From an uncultured Agrococcus sp. (GTDB lineage: Bacteria; Actinomycetota; Actinomycetes; Actinomycetales; Microbacteriaceae), in contig NZ_CAMEFJ010000019.1 of assembly GCF_945915485.1 (NCBI RefSeq), forward strand, positions 1 through 35,574: DNA of 35,574 nt, in the 5' to 3' direction. Below the pieces are notes generated by a model. The model was not told the origin of the DNA and made no database searches. It saw nothing but the letters and a program-made list of their open reading frames with translations. Positions 6,248-14,418 of this stretch are shown here, piece after piece. Within the stretch, counting starts at the first letter, position 1; the number at the start of each line of letters is the position of its first letter. A program made the position numbers and the translations under genes.

Positions 6248-8892
6248 GGTGTACTCCTCCTTTGGAGACTCAGTGTTGTCAGTTGGCCAGGTTGTAGTGT
6301 CAACTGCTTCAGATGTTCGTCGACCGTTTCCCCGGCGAGCGTGACGGCGTTCACGGTCTCGATTTCGTGTGTCCAGTTCCATTGCCGCTGCGCAGGCTGG
6401 TCGTTCGCGTTGAAGACCCGGAGCTGCAGCGCATCCTCGTCTCCGCCCATTGTCAGCGTCGAGTACGGGACGGGCTCGTCGAAGCCGCCCGCGCTGAACG
6501 CTGCAGGCACGGCGATGTCCTCCGTGTTGACCGGGAAGTACATGATCGGGTGCGCCGCTTTGTCGAACCGCTGGTGCGTGTGCACGACGGGATCCGCGGC
6601 GAACTCGGCATAGCGGGCGAAGATCGCGTTCGCATCGAACTCCGGCGTCAGGCCGATGGCCAGATCGACCGGAATCGTGCGCCCGTGCAACTGACTGTCG
6701 GGCGATTCGAGCACTTTGAAGTCGAGCCCGCTCGGCCTGCCGGGTCGGCGGTTCAAGTCAGGCAGACCCATATGGCCGACCGCGCGCAAGACGACCACGG
6801 CTAGGTCTTCGAAGCTGTCACCGACGACTTCGTACTCCTTGGCGCTGCGCGTGTAGCAGGTCAGGGTCGAAGCACCCTTGAGCGAAACGTGGTTCAGCAG
6901 CGGGTACTGCGGGCTCGGCTCCTCGAACCATCCCTCTTCTCGCCATGTCTGCCGCTCAGCCGGGTCCACACGCCGCTGCACTGTGCTGAATTGCGTGCCC
7001 GCGACGGAGTACTCGTGCTCGTCATTCGTCGCGAACACCATGCGCACGCGGTGATTGTCGGCTCGGTTCGTGAGGCCGCCGTGGATTCGCAGCAACGGAT
7101 CCCCCACTCTCAATTCGAGGGTGAGAGCAACGTCGACGCTGCCGCTCGTGGCCGTTCCGGCACGTTCCTCGAGGTCGCGGGGAAGAGCGAACTCGCCGGT
7201 TACACGAAGTCGCTGGAATGCGCCGGCGCGTTCGGCGACGATCTGCGCCTGACTCCAGTCGAAGACGAGGCGCCGGTCCCGATCCGGGTACGAGTAGTCG
7301 TAGTTGTCGCCTTCGTCACCGGAATCTTCGAGGGTGAGGAAGTCGGCGTTCGTACGACCGTCCGCGATGCTCTGCAACGTGAAACCGTTGCCGTCGAAGG
7401 CGAGACGCAAGTGCCCGTTCTCGATGACGAGGCGGTCATCCCGTTCGACCGTGCGCGCAGAGCCCGGCGACTCCTCGACGTACACCGATTGCAACGAGAG
7501 CGGTTCTGCCGGTAGCTGGAATCTGACGGTTGTGCGCCAGTACTCCCCCTCCGGGTCGCGGTCCTCGGGCCGCGCTCGCATGACCGCGTTCGACTCGGGG
7601 TTGCGCTCGATGACGTCATAGGGAATCGGTTCGGAATCCTGCACCAGCGTGAAGGACTCGGCTCGCGTGAAGATGTCGGCCTCGACCGTGAGTGCCCTCT
7701 TCCACGGCAGGGTGTTCGCAACGAGCACCGAGCCGTGCGGAAGGTCGGGGATATTCGTGGCCAGCTTTCGCATCAGGTAGAGCGTGAGGCTCTGCGCGGC
7801 GTGCGCGACATCGCCGGCGCGCTGCGCGATCTGCGCGTTACTCGGGTCGTCCATCGTGGCCGACGAGTGCGTCTGCGTTCGCGTGAGGCTCGTCCAAAGG
7901 CGGTCGAGCAGTGCCGGCTCGAACGGGATGCCGACGAGGTCGGCAAGCGCCATGATCGGCTGTGTCCGCAGCGCCAGCTCTCGCTCGGCGAAATCCTGTG
8001 CCGCTTTGATATCGGGCCTCGCGGAGAAGATGGACCGGTGCATGCGGTGGTACTGCGTCGAGTACAACTCCTCCTCGAACACCTGCAGTTCGTCGTATCG
8101 CCGACGGACTCGATCCATGAACGCCCGCCAGGTGGTCAGGCGGAACTCGACATCGTTGTCGTCCGCGTTGTATTCCGACACGCGCTCCGGCAGGTCCGGG
8201 ATCGCGGGGTTCTGGTCGAAGCCGAGTGGGAAGACGAACTCCCCCGGCAGCGCGGAGTTCTCGAGAAGACGTTCGATGAGCCCGTCGACGCTGAGCTTGT
8301 TGTAGTCCTCTGCGCGATCGCTGAAGAGCGTGCCCTCTCTGAACGCATAGGTGCCGTACCCGTAACCCGCGAGCAGCGTGTGCACGAGCAGCTCACTGCC
8401 GTCGTCGCTGCGCCAGCGGAATTCGTTGCGCAGCCCGTAGGGCCCGCCGACGCCGCGTGTGACGACGAAGTCGCGGATGCCGAACTGATTGAAGATCTTC
8501 GGGAAGTCGATCGAGTGACCGAACGGGTCGGGCAGGTAGGCGACGTCCGAGACCTTGCCGAGGCGCTGCGCCAGTTTGTGCCCCAGGCGCAGGTTGTTGA
8601 TGACCGACTCTCCGCTCGAGATGAAGCAATCGAGCTGGCTTTCGAAGGGGCCGACCGTGAGATTCCCGTCCGTCACGAGCTCCCGTACGCGTGGTTCGAG
8701 CTCGGGATGGTCGCGCAGGAACACGTCGAGCGCCGCCGTCTGCCCGTCGAGGTGGAAGTCTTGAACGCGCCCCTCCTCGAAATAGCGCAGCAGCTGTCGG
8801 AAGTTATAGTCGAAGACGATCTCCGCGTCCTCGAAGGTGAAGTACCAGATGTTGTCCCAGTGCGTGTGATGAATGGCGTGCGCGATGCTCAT
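6226..8892 (-). CDS. GH38 alpha-mannosidase, MngB-like (probably acts on a phosphorylated mannoside)
   Basis: An 888-residue glycoside hydrolase family 38 enzyme. The zinc-binding start HTHWD is at residues 9-13 (His11 and Asp13 expected as ligands). The nucleophile is expected at Asp122 in YLPDPFGHS. A long beta-rich C-terminal half follows, as usual for the family. The length matches MngB-type bacterial enzymes. In E. coli, MngB hydrolyses 6-phospho-mannosyl-glycerate made by a fructose-family PTS. Here the same pairing with PTS IIB, IIC and IIA suggests intracellular hydrolysis of a phosphorylated alpha-mannoside to mannose-6-phosphate. There is no signal peptide, so it is cytoplasmic. The ATG overlaps the stop of the isomerase gene (ATGA). 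The aglycone (glycerate, glycerol or another sugar) cannot be read from sequence. Confidence 0.88.
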   Translation of the reverse strand: MSIAHAIHHTHWDNIWYFTFEDAEIVFDYNFRQLLRYFEEGRVQDFHLDGQTAALDVFLRDHPELEPRVRELVTDGNLTVGPFESQLDCFISSGESVINNLRLGHKLAQRLGKVSDVAYLPDPFGHSIDFPKIFNQFGIRDFVVTRGVGGPYGLRNEFRWRSDDGSELLVHTLLAGYGYGTYAFREGTLFSDRAEDYNKLSVDGLIERLLENSALPGEFVFPLGFDQNPAIPDLPERVSEYNADDNDVEFRLTTWRAFMDRVRRRYDELQVFEEELYSTQYHRMHRSIFSARPDIKAAQDFAERELALRTQPIMALADLVGIPFEPALLDRLWTSLTRTQTHSSATMDDPSNAQIAQRAGDVAHAAQSLTLYLMRKLATNIPDLPHGSVLVANTLPWKRALTVEADIFTRAESFTLVQDSEPIPYDVIERNPESNAVMRARPEDRDPEGEYWRTTVRFQLPAEPLSLQSVYVEESPGSARTVERDDRLVIENGHLRLAFDGNGFTLQSIADGRTNADFLTLEDSGDEGDNYDYSYPDRDRRLVFDWSQAQIVAERAGAFQRLRVTGEFALPRDLEERAGTATSGSVDVALTLELRVGDPLLRIHGGLTNRADNHRVRMVFATNDEHEYSVAGTQFSTVQRRVDPAERQTWREEGWFEEPSPQYPLLNHVSLKGASTLTCYTRSAKEYEVVGDSFEDLAVVVLRAVGHMGLPDLNRRPGRPSGLDFKVLESPDSQLHGRTIPVDLAIGLTPEFDANAIFARYAEFAADPVVHTHQRFDKAAHPIMYFPVNTEDIAVPAAFSAGGFDEPVPYSTLTMGGDEDALQLRVFNANDQPAQRQWNWTHEIETVNAVTLAGETVDEHLKQLTLQPGQLTTLSLQRRSTPWRTSSE

Positions 8893-10775
8893 GCACGGTC
8901 TCCCTTCGCGATGGCGGCTCTGTCATCCTGCTCGGTGTCCTCCGGGATGTTCGAAGCACCTCGAACGGATGCGACCAGAAGCCCGTGACGCGGTGTTCCG
9001 GTAGGGGCTCCGATCGGGCTGACGGTGTACTCATCGACAGCGGCGGGCACGATGAAGGTCTCGGCGAAGTGAACCTCGTAGGGCTCGAAGGCCCCGGCAG
9101 GACTCGAGATTACCGCTGCTGCCCCCGAAACGAGATTGTGAACGCGCACAGTGCCACCCGTTCGGAGTGTGATTGGTTCGGAGAACCAATGCCTGCGGGT
9201 CTGGATGAACTCCTGTTCGTGCAACCCCGTGATCTCCTCGGTGTGTTCTTCGGCATCGGCGACGGTGCGAATGTCGTTGACGAGATGATCGCGTGTCCAC
9301 TCCGTCGTACGGTCCCATTGAATATTCTCACGGCCGTGCTCCAGGTGAATGGGGCGTGGTCGACCGTCAAGCCCCATCCGGCCCCAGTCCCACAGCTTGA
9401 ACGTGAAGAGATTCGGCGTCGCCGAGACCTCGAGAACCACGGTCCCTCCGCCGGAGCAGTGCACCGTCCCGGCCGGGATCAGGAAATGGTCATGGGCTTT
9501 CGTCGGCCATACGTTCACGTAATCGTCGGCGTCGAACGACTCTCCGGTCGCCTGCGACCGCTCGAGCGCGCTGAGCATCGCGGGTGGATCGATATCGTCG
9601 CGCAGGCCCAGATAGGTGACGGCACCGGGTGCGGCATCAAGCAGGTAGTAGCTCTCGTCCTGCGTGTAGTTCATACCGAAGTGCTCCCGGATGTACTCGA
9701 GCATCGGATGCACCTGCAACGATAGATTCTGGCCCCCCATCGTATCGAGCAGATCGAAGCGAATGGGGAACTCACGACCGAAGCGGCGTACGATCGCTTC
9801 CCCGAGCAGATTTTCTGACTCCATCAGCACAACGTCGATTGCCGGCAGCTCGAGCGTCTTCCCCGCGGCATCCGAAAAGAGCAGCGAATTCTCCTCCGGC
9901 ACGCAATCGAAGCACCACGCGTAAGGCTTGTCTTGCGGTTCCAGACCAACGACGTGCTCCATCCAGTAACCGCCCCAAACTCCGGGGTCGAAGAAAGGCT
10001 TCACGCGGAAGGGTCGTCTGGCCGTCTCCCGAAGCAGCGATCGAGCGTCTGCCCCCGATACGGCGAAGGTCGAATCGATCGATCGGTTCCCGTCGATAAC
10101 GAAGTCGAACTCATCGAAGCGATCCAGCTTGTGCCGGTCGGCGACACGCCACTCGATGAAGAACGACCGCTTGTACTTCCGTAGCGATTCTTCTTCGGGA
10201 TTGTGCGCCATCCAGTTCGGCTGGCCCGCGCGCTGACGGTGCTGGATCTCCCAGCGAGCCACGTCCACGAGAACCTTCACCGCCGGCTGGGGAGCCACGA
10301 GCGTCGCGCCCCAGCCGATGACGACCGTTCTGTCACGACGGTGCTCGAGATCGCGACGGAGTCGGACGACTTCATCCCCCTCATAGAGATCGGTGATTTC
10401 CAAGTCGTTCATCCTGCCGAACACTCGATCGTCCGTGAGGAAGGGTGCGAGCAGAGCTTCGAGGTCATGCGACGGCAGCGCAGCGACGTCCTCGAGCCGC
10501 ACGATGTCCGCATTCGGATCGTGAGCGGAGATCGCGCGAATGATGTCCTCGACGTCCGCCCCCGGATACGTGTCGATAGCGAGCACCGCTGTCGAGCGTT
10601 CCTTCGCCAGCAGCTCGATCTTGCGCAACAGTGCCTCGTGATCCAGAAACGAGATGCCTTCCGGTGCCTCCACGACGGGATGCGTCACATAGTTCTTCGG
10701 CAGGTGGCCCGTTCTTGTCTTCCACAAGGCACGCTGCTCACGCACTTCCCTGTCGTCTCGATCCGTCTGCGCCAT
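8889..10775 (-). CDS. Class I mannose-6-phosphate isomerase with a kinase-like N-terminal domain
   Basis: A 628-residue protein with two parts. From about residue 255 it is a class I phosphomannose isomerase: the entry VKPFFDPGVWGG, then LSLQVHP (Gln354, His356), DESYY (Glu374) and IPAGTVH (His439) supply the expected zinc ligands. The first about 240 residues look like a P-loop nucleoside-kinase fold (VLAIDTYPGADVEDI, later ARWEIQHRQR), but the GKS/T of the P-loop is absent, so ATP binding is doubtful. It would convert mannose-6-phosphate, released by the mannosidase next door, to fructose-6-phosphate for glycolysis. It is the first gene after the operon promoter, and its stop overlaps the mannosidase start. 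Ordinary ManA proteins are about 390-400 residues, so the extension is the odd feature. Confidence 0.82.
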   Translation of the reverse strand: MAQTDRDDREVREQRALWKTRTGHLPKNYVTHPVVEAPEGISFLDHEALLRKIELLAKERSTAVLAIDTYPGADVEDIIRAISAHDPNADIVRLEDVAALPSHDLEALLAPFLTDDRVFGRMNDLEITDLYEGDEVVRLRRDLEHRRDRTVVIGWGATLVAPQPAVKVLVDVARWEIQHRQRAGQPNWMAHNPEEESLRKYKRSFFIEWRVADRHKLDRFDEFDFVIDGNRSIDSTFAVSGADARSLLRETARRPFRVKPFFDPGVWGGYWMEHVVGLEPQDKPYAWCFDCVPEENSLLFSDAAGKTLELPAIDVVLMESENLLGEAIVRRFGREFPIRFDLLDTMGGQNLSLQVHPMLEYIREHFGMNYTQDESYYLLDAAPGAVTYLGLRDDIDPPAMLSALERSQATGESFDADDYVNVWPTKAHDHFLIPAGTVHCSGGGTVVLEVSATPNLFTFKLWDWGRMGLDGRPRPIHLEHGRENIQWDRTTEWTRDHLVNDIRTVADAEEHTEEITGLHEQEFIQTRRHWFSEPITLRTGGTVRVHNLVSGAAAVISSPAGAFEPYEVHFAETFIVPAAVDEYTVSPIGAPTGTPRHGLLVASVRGASNIPEDTEQDDRAAIAKGDRA

Positions 10776-10846
10776 ATCTCCCGGGACCTCCTCGCCTCAT
10801 CGCGTTTCGCGGTTCACTCGAGAATTCGAGTCCGCATTCGTCAGAT

Positions 10847-10860
10847 TGTTATCGTTAACA
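10847..10860. promoter_or_regulatory. LacI-family operator at the mannoside promoter
   Basis: TGTTATCGTTAACA is a 14-bp palindrome with a central CG and one mismatched pair, the classic form of LacI-family operators. It overlaps the predicted -10 box and lies between the operon and the LacI-family gene, whose product is its probable ligand. Confidence 0.75.
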
Positions 10861-10885
10861 TAACGAAGGTGACAGCGTGATGCAA
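10857..10885 (-). promoter_or_regulatory. Predicted promoter of the mannoside operon
   Basis: On the minus strand TTGCAT (10885-10880) and TATGTT (10862-10857) are separated by exactly 17 bases. The -10 box overlaps the LacI-type operator, so repressor and polymerase would exclude each other. It starts in the short gap after the regulator gene. Confidence 0.6.
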
Positions 10886-10895
10886 GGGCCTCTTT

Positions 10896-11894
10896 TCAGA
10901 CCCGACGAACGGACCTGCGGATGTGGACCGGAAGCACGCGCTGCTCCTCACGGCCAGATTCCAAGAGCATCTCGGCCGCCGTCCGCCCCATTTCACGAGG
11001 GTCGTGACTGACGATGATCACTGGAAAGGGCGAGAGGCTTGACAGTTCGAAGTCGTCGAACGACACCATCGCAAAGTTGTCGGGCAGCTCGTGACGTCGC
11101 TGCAGTGCGGCACGGAACACCCCCATGTGGTGGCGGTTGTTCGCTGAGAAGAACGCAGTGGGCGACTTCGGCTGTTCGAAGAGACCCTGGATTGTCTTCT
11201 CCACTTCCTCCACACCCTGGACTCTGTCGATGACATAGCGCTCCTCGACTGGAATTCCGTGATCGCTCATCGCCTGCGCAAAGCCCGCGTAGCGTTTCAC
11301 CGCGGTGTAGATTCCCTCCGCCCAGCCGACGAAACCGATGCGCTCGTGCCCAGATCTGATCAATTCGACGGTTGCGTCGTACGCTCCCTGAAAGTCGGCC
11401 AGCACGACGGAGGAGACGTCGAGACCGTCGATCGACCGGGATGCGAGCACAACACGCATTCCCCGATCCGCCATCGAACGCAGGTGCGTATGCTCCGTTC
11501 CGGCCGCAGGTACGACTATCGCGCCGTCCACCTGCCGCCCGGCGAAATCGGCGAGCAGCTGCTCCTCACGCTCCTGACTCTCGGAGGTATTACCCAGAAT
11601 CACCCGCTTACCGTGCTGCGCGAGGACTTCTTCCACGCCGATGACGAATTCGCCGTAGTACGGATTCGAAATGTCGGTGACGGTAACGCCGATGAGGTTG
11701 CTGGAGTGCCCGGGGCGAAGGCTGCGAGCGTTCTCGTTACGGCTGTATCCGAGCTCCCTGACGGCCGCCAACACGCGCTCTTTGGTTTCTTCCGTAACGT
11801 TGCCGTTGTCGTGCAGCGCACGCGAAACGGTCATGGTGCTGACGCCGGCTTTCAGCGCCACATCCTTGATCGTAACCCTGCCCTGCTGTGCCAG
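10896..11894 (-). CDS. LacI-family transcriptional regulator of the mannoside operon
   Basis: A LacI-family repressor: the helix-turn-helix reads TIKDVALKAGVSTMTVSRAL, followed by the hinge and a periplasmic-binding-protein-like sensor domain ending with VSFDDFELSSLSPFPV and the usual C-terminal helix. The first ATG/GTG/TTG in frame is the GTG at 11861, which would cut away most of the first DNA-binding helix. A strong AAAGGAGG (11908-11901) sits six bases before an in-frame CTG at 11894, which restores the full domain (332 residues). I therefore place the start at CTG, with the GTG as the fallback. It is transcribed in the same direction as, and just upstream of, the mannoside genes, and a matching operator lies in between. 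The inducer is presumably the mannoside or its phosphate. Confidence 0.88.
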   Translation of the reverse strand: MAQQGRVTIKDVALKAGVSTMTVSRALHDNGNVTEETKERVLAAVRELGYSRNENARSLRPGHSSNLIGVTVTDISNPYYGEFVIGVEEVLAQHGKRVILGNTSESQEREEQLLADFAGRQVDGAIVVPAAGTEHTHLRSMADRGMRVVLASRSIDGLDVSSVVLADFQGAYDATVELIRSGHERIGFVGWAEGIYTAVKRYAGFAQAMSDHGIPVEERYVIDRVQGVEEVEKTIQGLFEQPKSPTAFFSANNRHHMGVFRAALQRRHELPDNFAMVSFDDFELSSLSPFPVIIVSHDPREMGRTAAEMLLESGREEQRVLPVHIRRSVRRV

Positions 11895-11908
11895 AAGACG
11901 CCTCCTTT

Positions 11909-12187
11909 ACCTTGCCGACGCCGGAATACGTGTCGACACCTTACCCAGTATGACTCTCAGCTCGGCACAAGTCGTTCACACACGGGATGCGGCATGCTCC
12001 GGACCGCCTTTTGCCTAGAGGGACTGAACCGGCGCCGGCGCAGGTCACCATCACCGTCCCTCAGGTACGACCACGAAGGTTTCTGAGGCTCCGATCGGCC
12101 CGCAGAGAACGTATGTGTCACGAGCTGACCCTTGGCGGGGCCACGGTATCCCTCCGACCGCCGCAGCAAGAATTCGGCTCGTCAATA
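11909..12187. other. Intergenic region between the LacI gene and the toxin-antitoxin pair
   Basis: No ORF with a ribosome-binding site, RNA gene or convincing terminator is seen. Short ORFs here lack family features and read like chance frames. The LacI promoter must lie in the left part, but I could not assign clear -35 and -10 boxes. Confidence 0.4.
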
Positions 12188-12208
12188 CTACGGTGCACTA
12201 CACTGTAG
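12188..12208 (+). promoter_or_regulatory. Autoregulatory operator and -10 box of the toxin-antitoxin pair
   Basis: The arms CTACGGTG and CACTGTAG, five bases apart, form an inverted repeat with one mismatch. It contains TACACT (12199-12204), a plausible -10 box ending six bases before the antitoxin ATG. There is no Shine-Dalgarno, so the mRNA is probably leaderless. Antitoxins of the ribbon-helix-helix class usually repress their own promoter at such sites. Confidence 0.55.
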
Positions 12209-12210
12209 CC

Positions 12211-12633
12211 ATGTCGTCGCCCATGAACATTCGCTTCGGTGAGCGCGTGCGAGGCTCACTCGAGCAGTTCGCGCATCGAACCGGGCAGCCGAAGTCCAGG
12301 GTTGTCAATACCGCGGTGTCCGAATGGCTTGCTGCACAGGCGCATCCACGCGTCCGCTTCATGACGATCGAGACGGGCGAACGTCGCGCAACCCTGACCG
12401 ACGGACCGCAGGTGTGGACTATCGCGGCGGCATGGCAGTCTCACCCGGACGCCCTGCGGAATGTCGAAACGGTTGCAGACGCACTGGGACTACCGCCCTC
12501 GGCAGTTACAGCGAGCCTGGCTTACTGGGCAGATTACCGAGACGAGATCGACGGCATCCTCGAGCGTCATCGCGCCGCGCAGGACGATGCGCTAGCGGCT
12601 TGGGAACGCCTCCAAGCACTGCAGCAAGGCTGA
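12211..12633 (+). CDS. Antitoxin: ribbon-helix-helix plus DUF433-like domain
   Basis: A 140-residue protein. The N-terminal part (MNIRFGERVRGSLEQFAHRT, about residues 5-45) fits a CopG-type ribbon-helix-helix. The second half (VWTIAAAWQSHPD to LAYWADYRDEID) resembles DUF433 antitoxin domains, which carry a helix-turn-helix. The next gene, two bases downstream, encodes a PIN-like protein, and this pairing is a known type of predicted toxin-antitoxin module. It would neutralise the toxin and repress the operon from the palindrome at its promoter. A longer frame begins at 12115, but the palindrome and -10 box just before 12211 support this start. Confidence 0.78.
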   Translation: MSSPMNIRFGERVRGSLEQFAHRTGQPKSRVVNTAVSEWLAAQAHPRVRFMTIETGERRATLTDGPQVWTIAAAWQSHPDALRNVETVADALGLPPSAVTASLAYWADYRDEIDGILERHRAAQDDALAAWERLQALQQG

Positions 12634-12635
12634 TC

Positions 12636-13007
12636 GTGGAGAGGGCCCGACCGCTCCGGTTGCTTCTTGATGAACACTATCCCGGGTGGCTTGCGGAGGA
12701 GCTGACGAAATCGGGTATCGATGCAGAAGCCGTCGTGGTACGCGAAGATCTGCGAGGCAGTGACGATACGGCGGTTCTGCGAACCGCGGCTGCGGAGGAT
12801 CGCGTCGTCGTCACAGAAGACGTCACCACGTTCTCGATCGCGATCGCCTCGATTCAGGATCACACCGGCGTTGTATATTGCCATCACAGCAGGTTTCCGC
12901 GCACTCGCACCGGGCTGAACCGTCTTGCACGAGCGCTGCGGGACTTCGCCACTGAGCCGCCTCCCGCGGCGCACAATCCATCCTTCATCTGGTGGCTATC
13001 GCGCTAA
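12636..13007 (+). CDS. Toxin: PIN-like (DUF5615-type) putative ribonuclease
   Basis: A 123-residue PIN-like protein. The acidic residues expected at a nuclease site are visible: Asp12/Glu13 in LLLDEHYPGWLAEEL, Asp43/Asp44 in the middle, and Asp62 in RVVVTEDVTTF. This spacing fits DUF5615/Mut7-C-like domains, which are relatives of VapC toxins. The GTG start at 12636 comes two bases after the antitoxin stop. No strong Shine-Dalgarno precedes it, so it probably relies on coupling to the antitoxin. It would cleave RNA when free of antitoxin. The gene ends 12 bases from the convergent antiporter remnant. Confidence 0.75.
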   Translation: MERARPLRLLLDEHYPGWLAEELTKSGIDAEAVVVREDLRGSDDTAVLRTAAAEDRVVVTEDVTTFSIAIASIQDHTGVVYCHHSRFPRTRTGLNRLARALRDFATEPPPAAHNPSFIWWLSR

Positions 13008-13019
13008 CGCCACCTCGAC

Positions 13020-13706
13020 TCAGTTGTGCTCGAGCCGCATCGCGCCGCTGTCGATACGGCGCTGAGCTCGTTCGATCGCATGCGAGCTGAACGTGCCGGC
13101 AGACCGAGCTTCGCGAAGCGCATCCTGCTCCGCTTCCAGCACGAGCGCTTCCAACTCGCGCAACTGCCGCATTGTCGAGCTACGCGCATCCGAGCCGTCA
13201 CGGTCGGCATATCGTGCACGCATGTTGCGCACCTGGTCGATGACGTCGTCGTCGAATCGCGTACCGTCCCGGCGTCGCAGCTCCGGGTTATCGATCACCT
13301 GCTTGGCTGTCGCCGCCACGGCATCGGGAGGGCTCACGACCGCTCCGACGGCGATTGCGGCAGCGAGATGAAGGTCGGGGAAGATCAACCACAGCAACAG
13401 CCCGATTCCGAAGGCGGAAATCAGGACGAGCACAACCGATAAGGCCCCTATCGTGCCGAAATCCCGACGGAAATCGACGACCGGCATGTTCACCGCGGCC
13501 GAATACAGCAGCGGCGGCAGCACGACCGTCAGAATCAGCTCCGGCTCAGACGCAATGGGCGGCATACCGGGAATCAGGCTCAGGCCGATGCCGAAGACCA
13601 CGAGCAGAATCGGCGCTGCAACACCCAGTTTGCCCACGAAGTACGAAACTGCGACGATCACCAGCACCACCGCGATAGCCAGCAGTTCAAAGTCTTCGAA
13701 TCCCAT
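13020..13706 (-). pseudogene. Na+/H+ antiporter (CPA1) with its middle deleted in frame
   Basis: The 228 residues start like a CPA1 sodium/proton antiporter (LVVFGIGLSLIPG, LPPLLYSAAVNMPVVDFRRDF, VGAVVSPPDAVAATA) up to about residue 134. The sequence then jumps to what looks like the cytoplasmic tail of the same family (VLEAEQDALREARSAGTFSSHAIERAQRRID). Intact members are usually over 500 residues. The region with the ion-binding Asn-Asp motif and most membrane segments is missing, so it is very unlikely to transport ions. The frame is kept, and the start ATG with GGAAGG before it is intact. The breakpoint maps near 13300-13313. A functional short membrane protein cannot be excluded but is the less likely reading. 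Confidence 0.75.
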
Positions 13707-13803
13707 GGGGTTCCTTCCGGGGGTTTCCGCCCTCGTATCCAATACCCGTGCGTTCCCGGACGCAAGCGGATGCCGTGTCGTAGGTTCGTGGCAGTCTGAC
13801 CGC

Positions 13804-14196
13804 ATGAACGACAGGCACTGGACGGTAGAGGACCACCTCGACAACAAACCAGCGGCGTCGATCGCGCTGTTTCGCCAGATCGAGCAGGAGGTACTGCGCC
13901 GCGGGGATGTGCGGGTTTCGGTTTCGAAGACGACCGTGACATTCAAAGGCTCCCGTCGCGGGTTCTTCGGAGCACGGCCGACGAAGACCGGAGTCGACGG
14001 CTACTTCGACATCATGCGCTCGCTGGGAACGGATGACAAGCGGATCCGCCGGATTTCCCCGTATCAGCACAATCTCTTCGTGCACCAGTATCGGCTCGAG
14101 AGCGCAGCCGACCTCGACGACGATTTTCTCTCCTGGCTGCGAGAAGCATACGGAGTCGGCAACGGCGCGCATCTGCAGGGCGGCGCATCCGGCTGA
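13804..14196 (+). CDS. DUF5655-like hypothetical protein
   Basis: A 130-residue soluble protein. It opens MNDRHWTVEDHLDNKP and contains SVSKTTVTFKGSRRGFFGARPTK and RISPYQHNLFVHQYR, which resembles the DUF5655 family (short proteins of unknown function often described as related to nuclease-like or DNA-binding folds). No membrane segments, signal peptide or cysteine pairs are seen. It is transcribed divergently from the antiporter remnant, with 97 bases between the starts, and a hairpin follows it at 14242-14273. I cannot say what it does. Confidence 0.7.
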   Translation: MNDRHWTVEDHLDNKPAASIALFRQIEQEVLRRGDVRVSVSKTTVTFKGSRRGFFGARPTKTGVDGYFDIMRSLGTDDKRIRRISPYQHNLFVHQYRLESAADLDDDFLSWLREAYGVGNGAHLQGGASG

Positions 14197-14241
14197 GGAG
14201 CACGAACAACTGTGTGCATGACTGCGCGCACTACTCGCGAA

Positions 14242-14273
14242 CCGCGGAGAGAAGAATCGGGGTTCTTCTGCGG
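14242..14273 (+). terminator. Possible terminator hairpin after the DUF5655-like gene
   Basis: CCGC, then AGAAGAA, a TCGGGG loop, TTCTTCT and GCGG fold into a stem of 11 pairs with a 4-base bulge. There is no T-run after it, so it may be a weak terminator or an mRNA structure. Confidence 0.35.
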
Positions 14274-14300
14274 CTCTGTTGAGGCCCCGGCTCGGCACAA

Positions 14301-14321
14301 GTGATGTAATCGATGTATCAC
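14301..14321. promoter_or_regulatory. Inverted repeat upstream of the glutamate dehydrogenase gene
   Basis: GTGAT and ATCAC arms frame an 11-base centre, about 100 bases before the dehydrogenase start. It could be an operator of a one-domain regulator, but the arms are short. Confidence 0.25.
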
Positions 14322-14382
14322 CCGCATCATGCAACGCATTCGGCTCGCCGAGACACTTACGCGCGCGCAAAATGCGATTGAA

Positions 14383-14394
14383 TCGTATATACGA
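14383..14394 (+). promoter_or_regulatory. Palindromic TATA-type box before the glutamate dehydrogenase gene
   Basis: TCGTATATACGA is a perfect 12-bp palindrome whose core TATATA would serve as a -10 box 27 bases before the ATG. No convincing -35 box is found, so an activator or an operator role is possible. Confidence 0.35.
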
Positions 14395-14418
14395 ACACGA
14401 GATTGAACGGAGTCGTTT

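Noticed and set aside
7735-8988. A 417-codon plus-strand frame across the mannosidase gene
   Set aside because: Antisense to a clear GH38 protein, no ribosome-binding site and no recognisable domain.
13020-13706. Intact short ion transporter
   Set aside because: The part joined after residue 134 is the antiporter cytoplasmic tail, not a membrane domain, so a deletion is the simpler reading.
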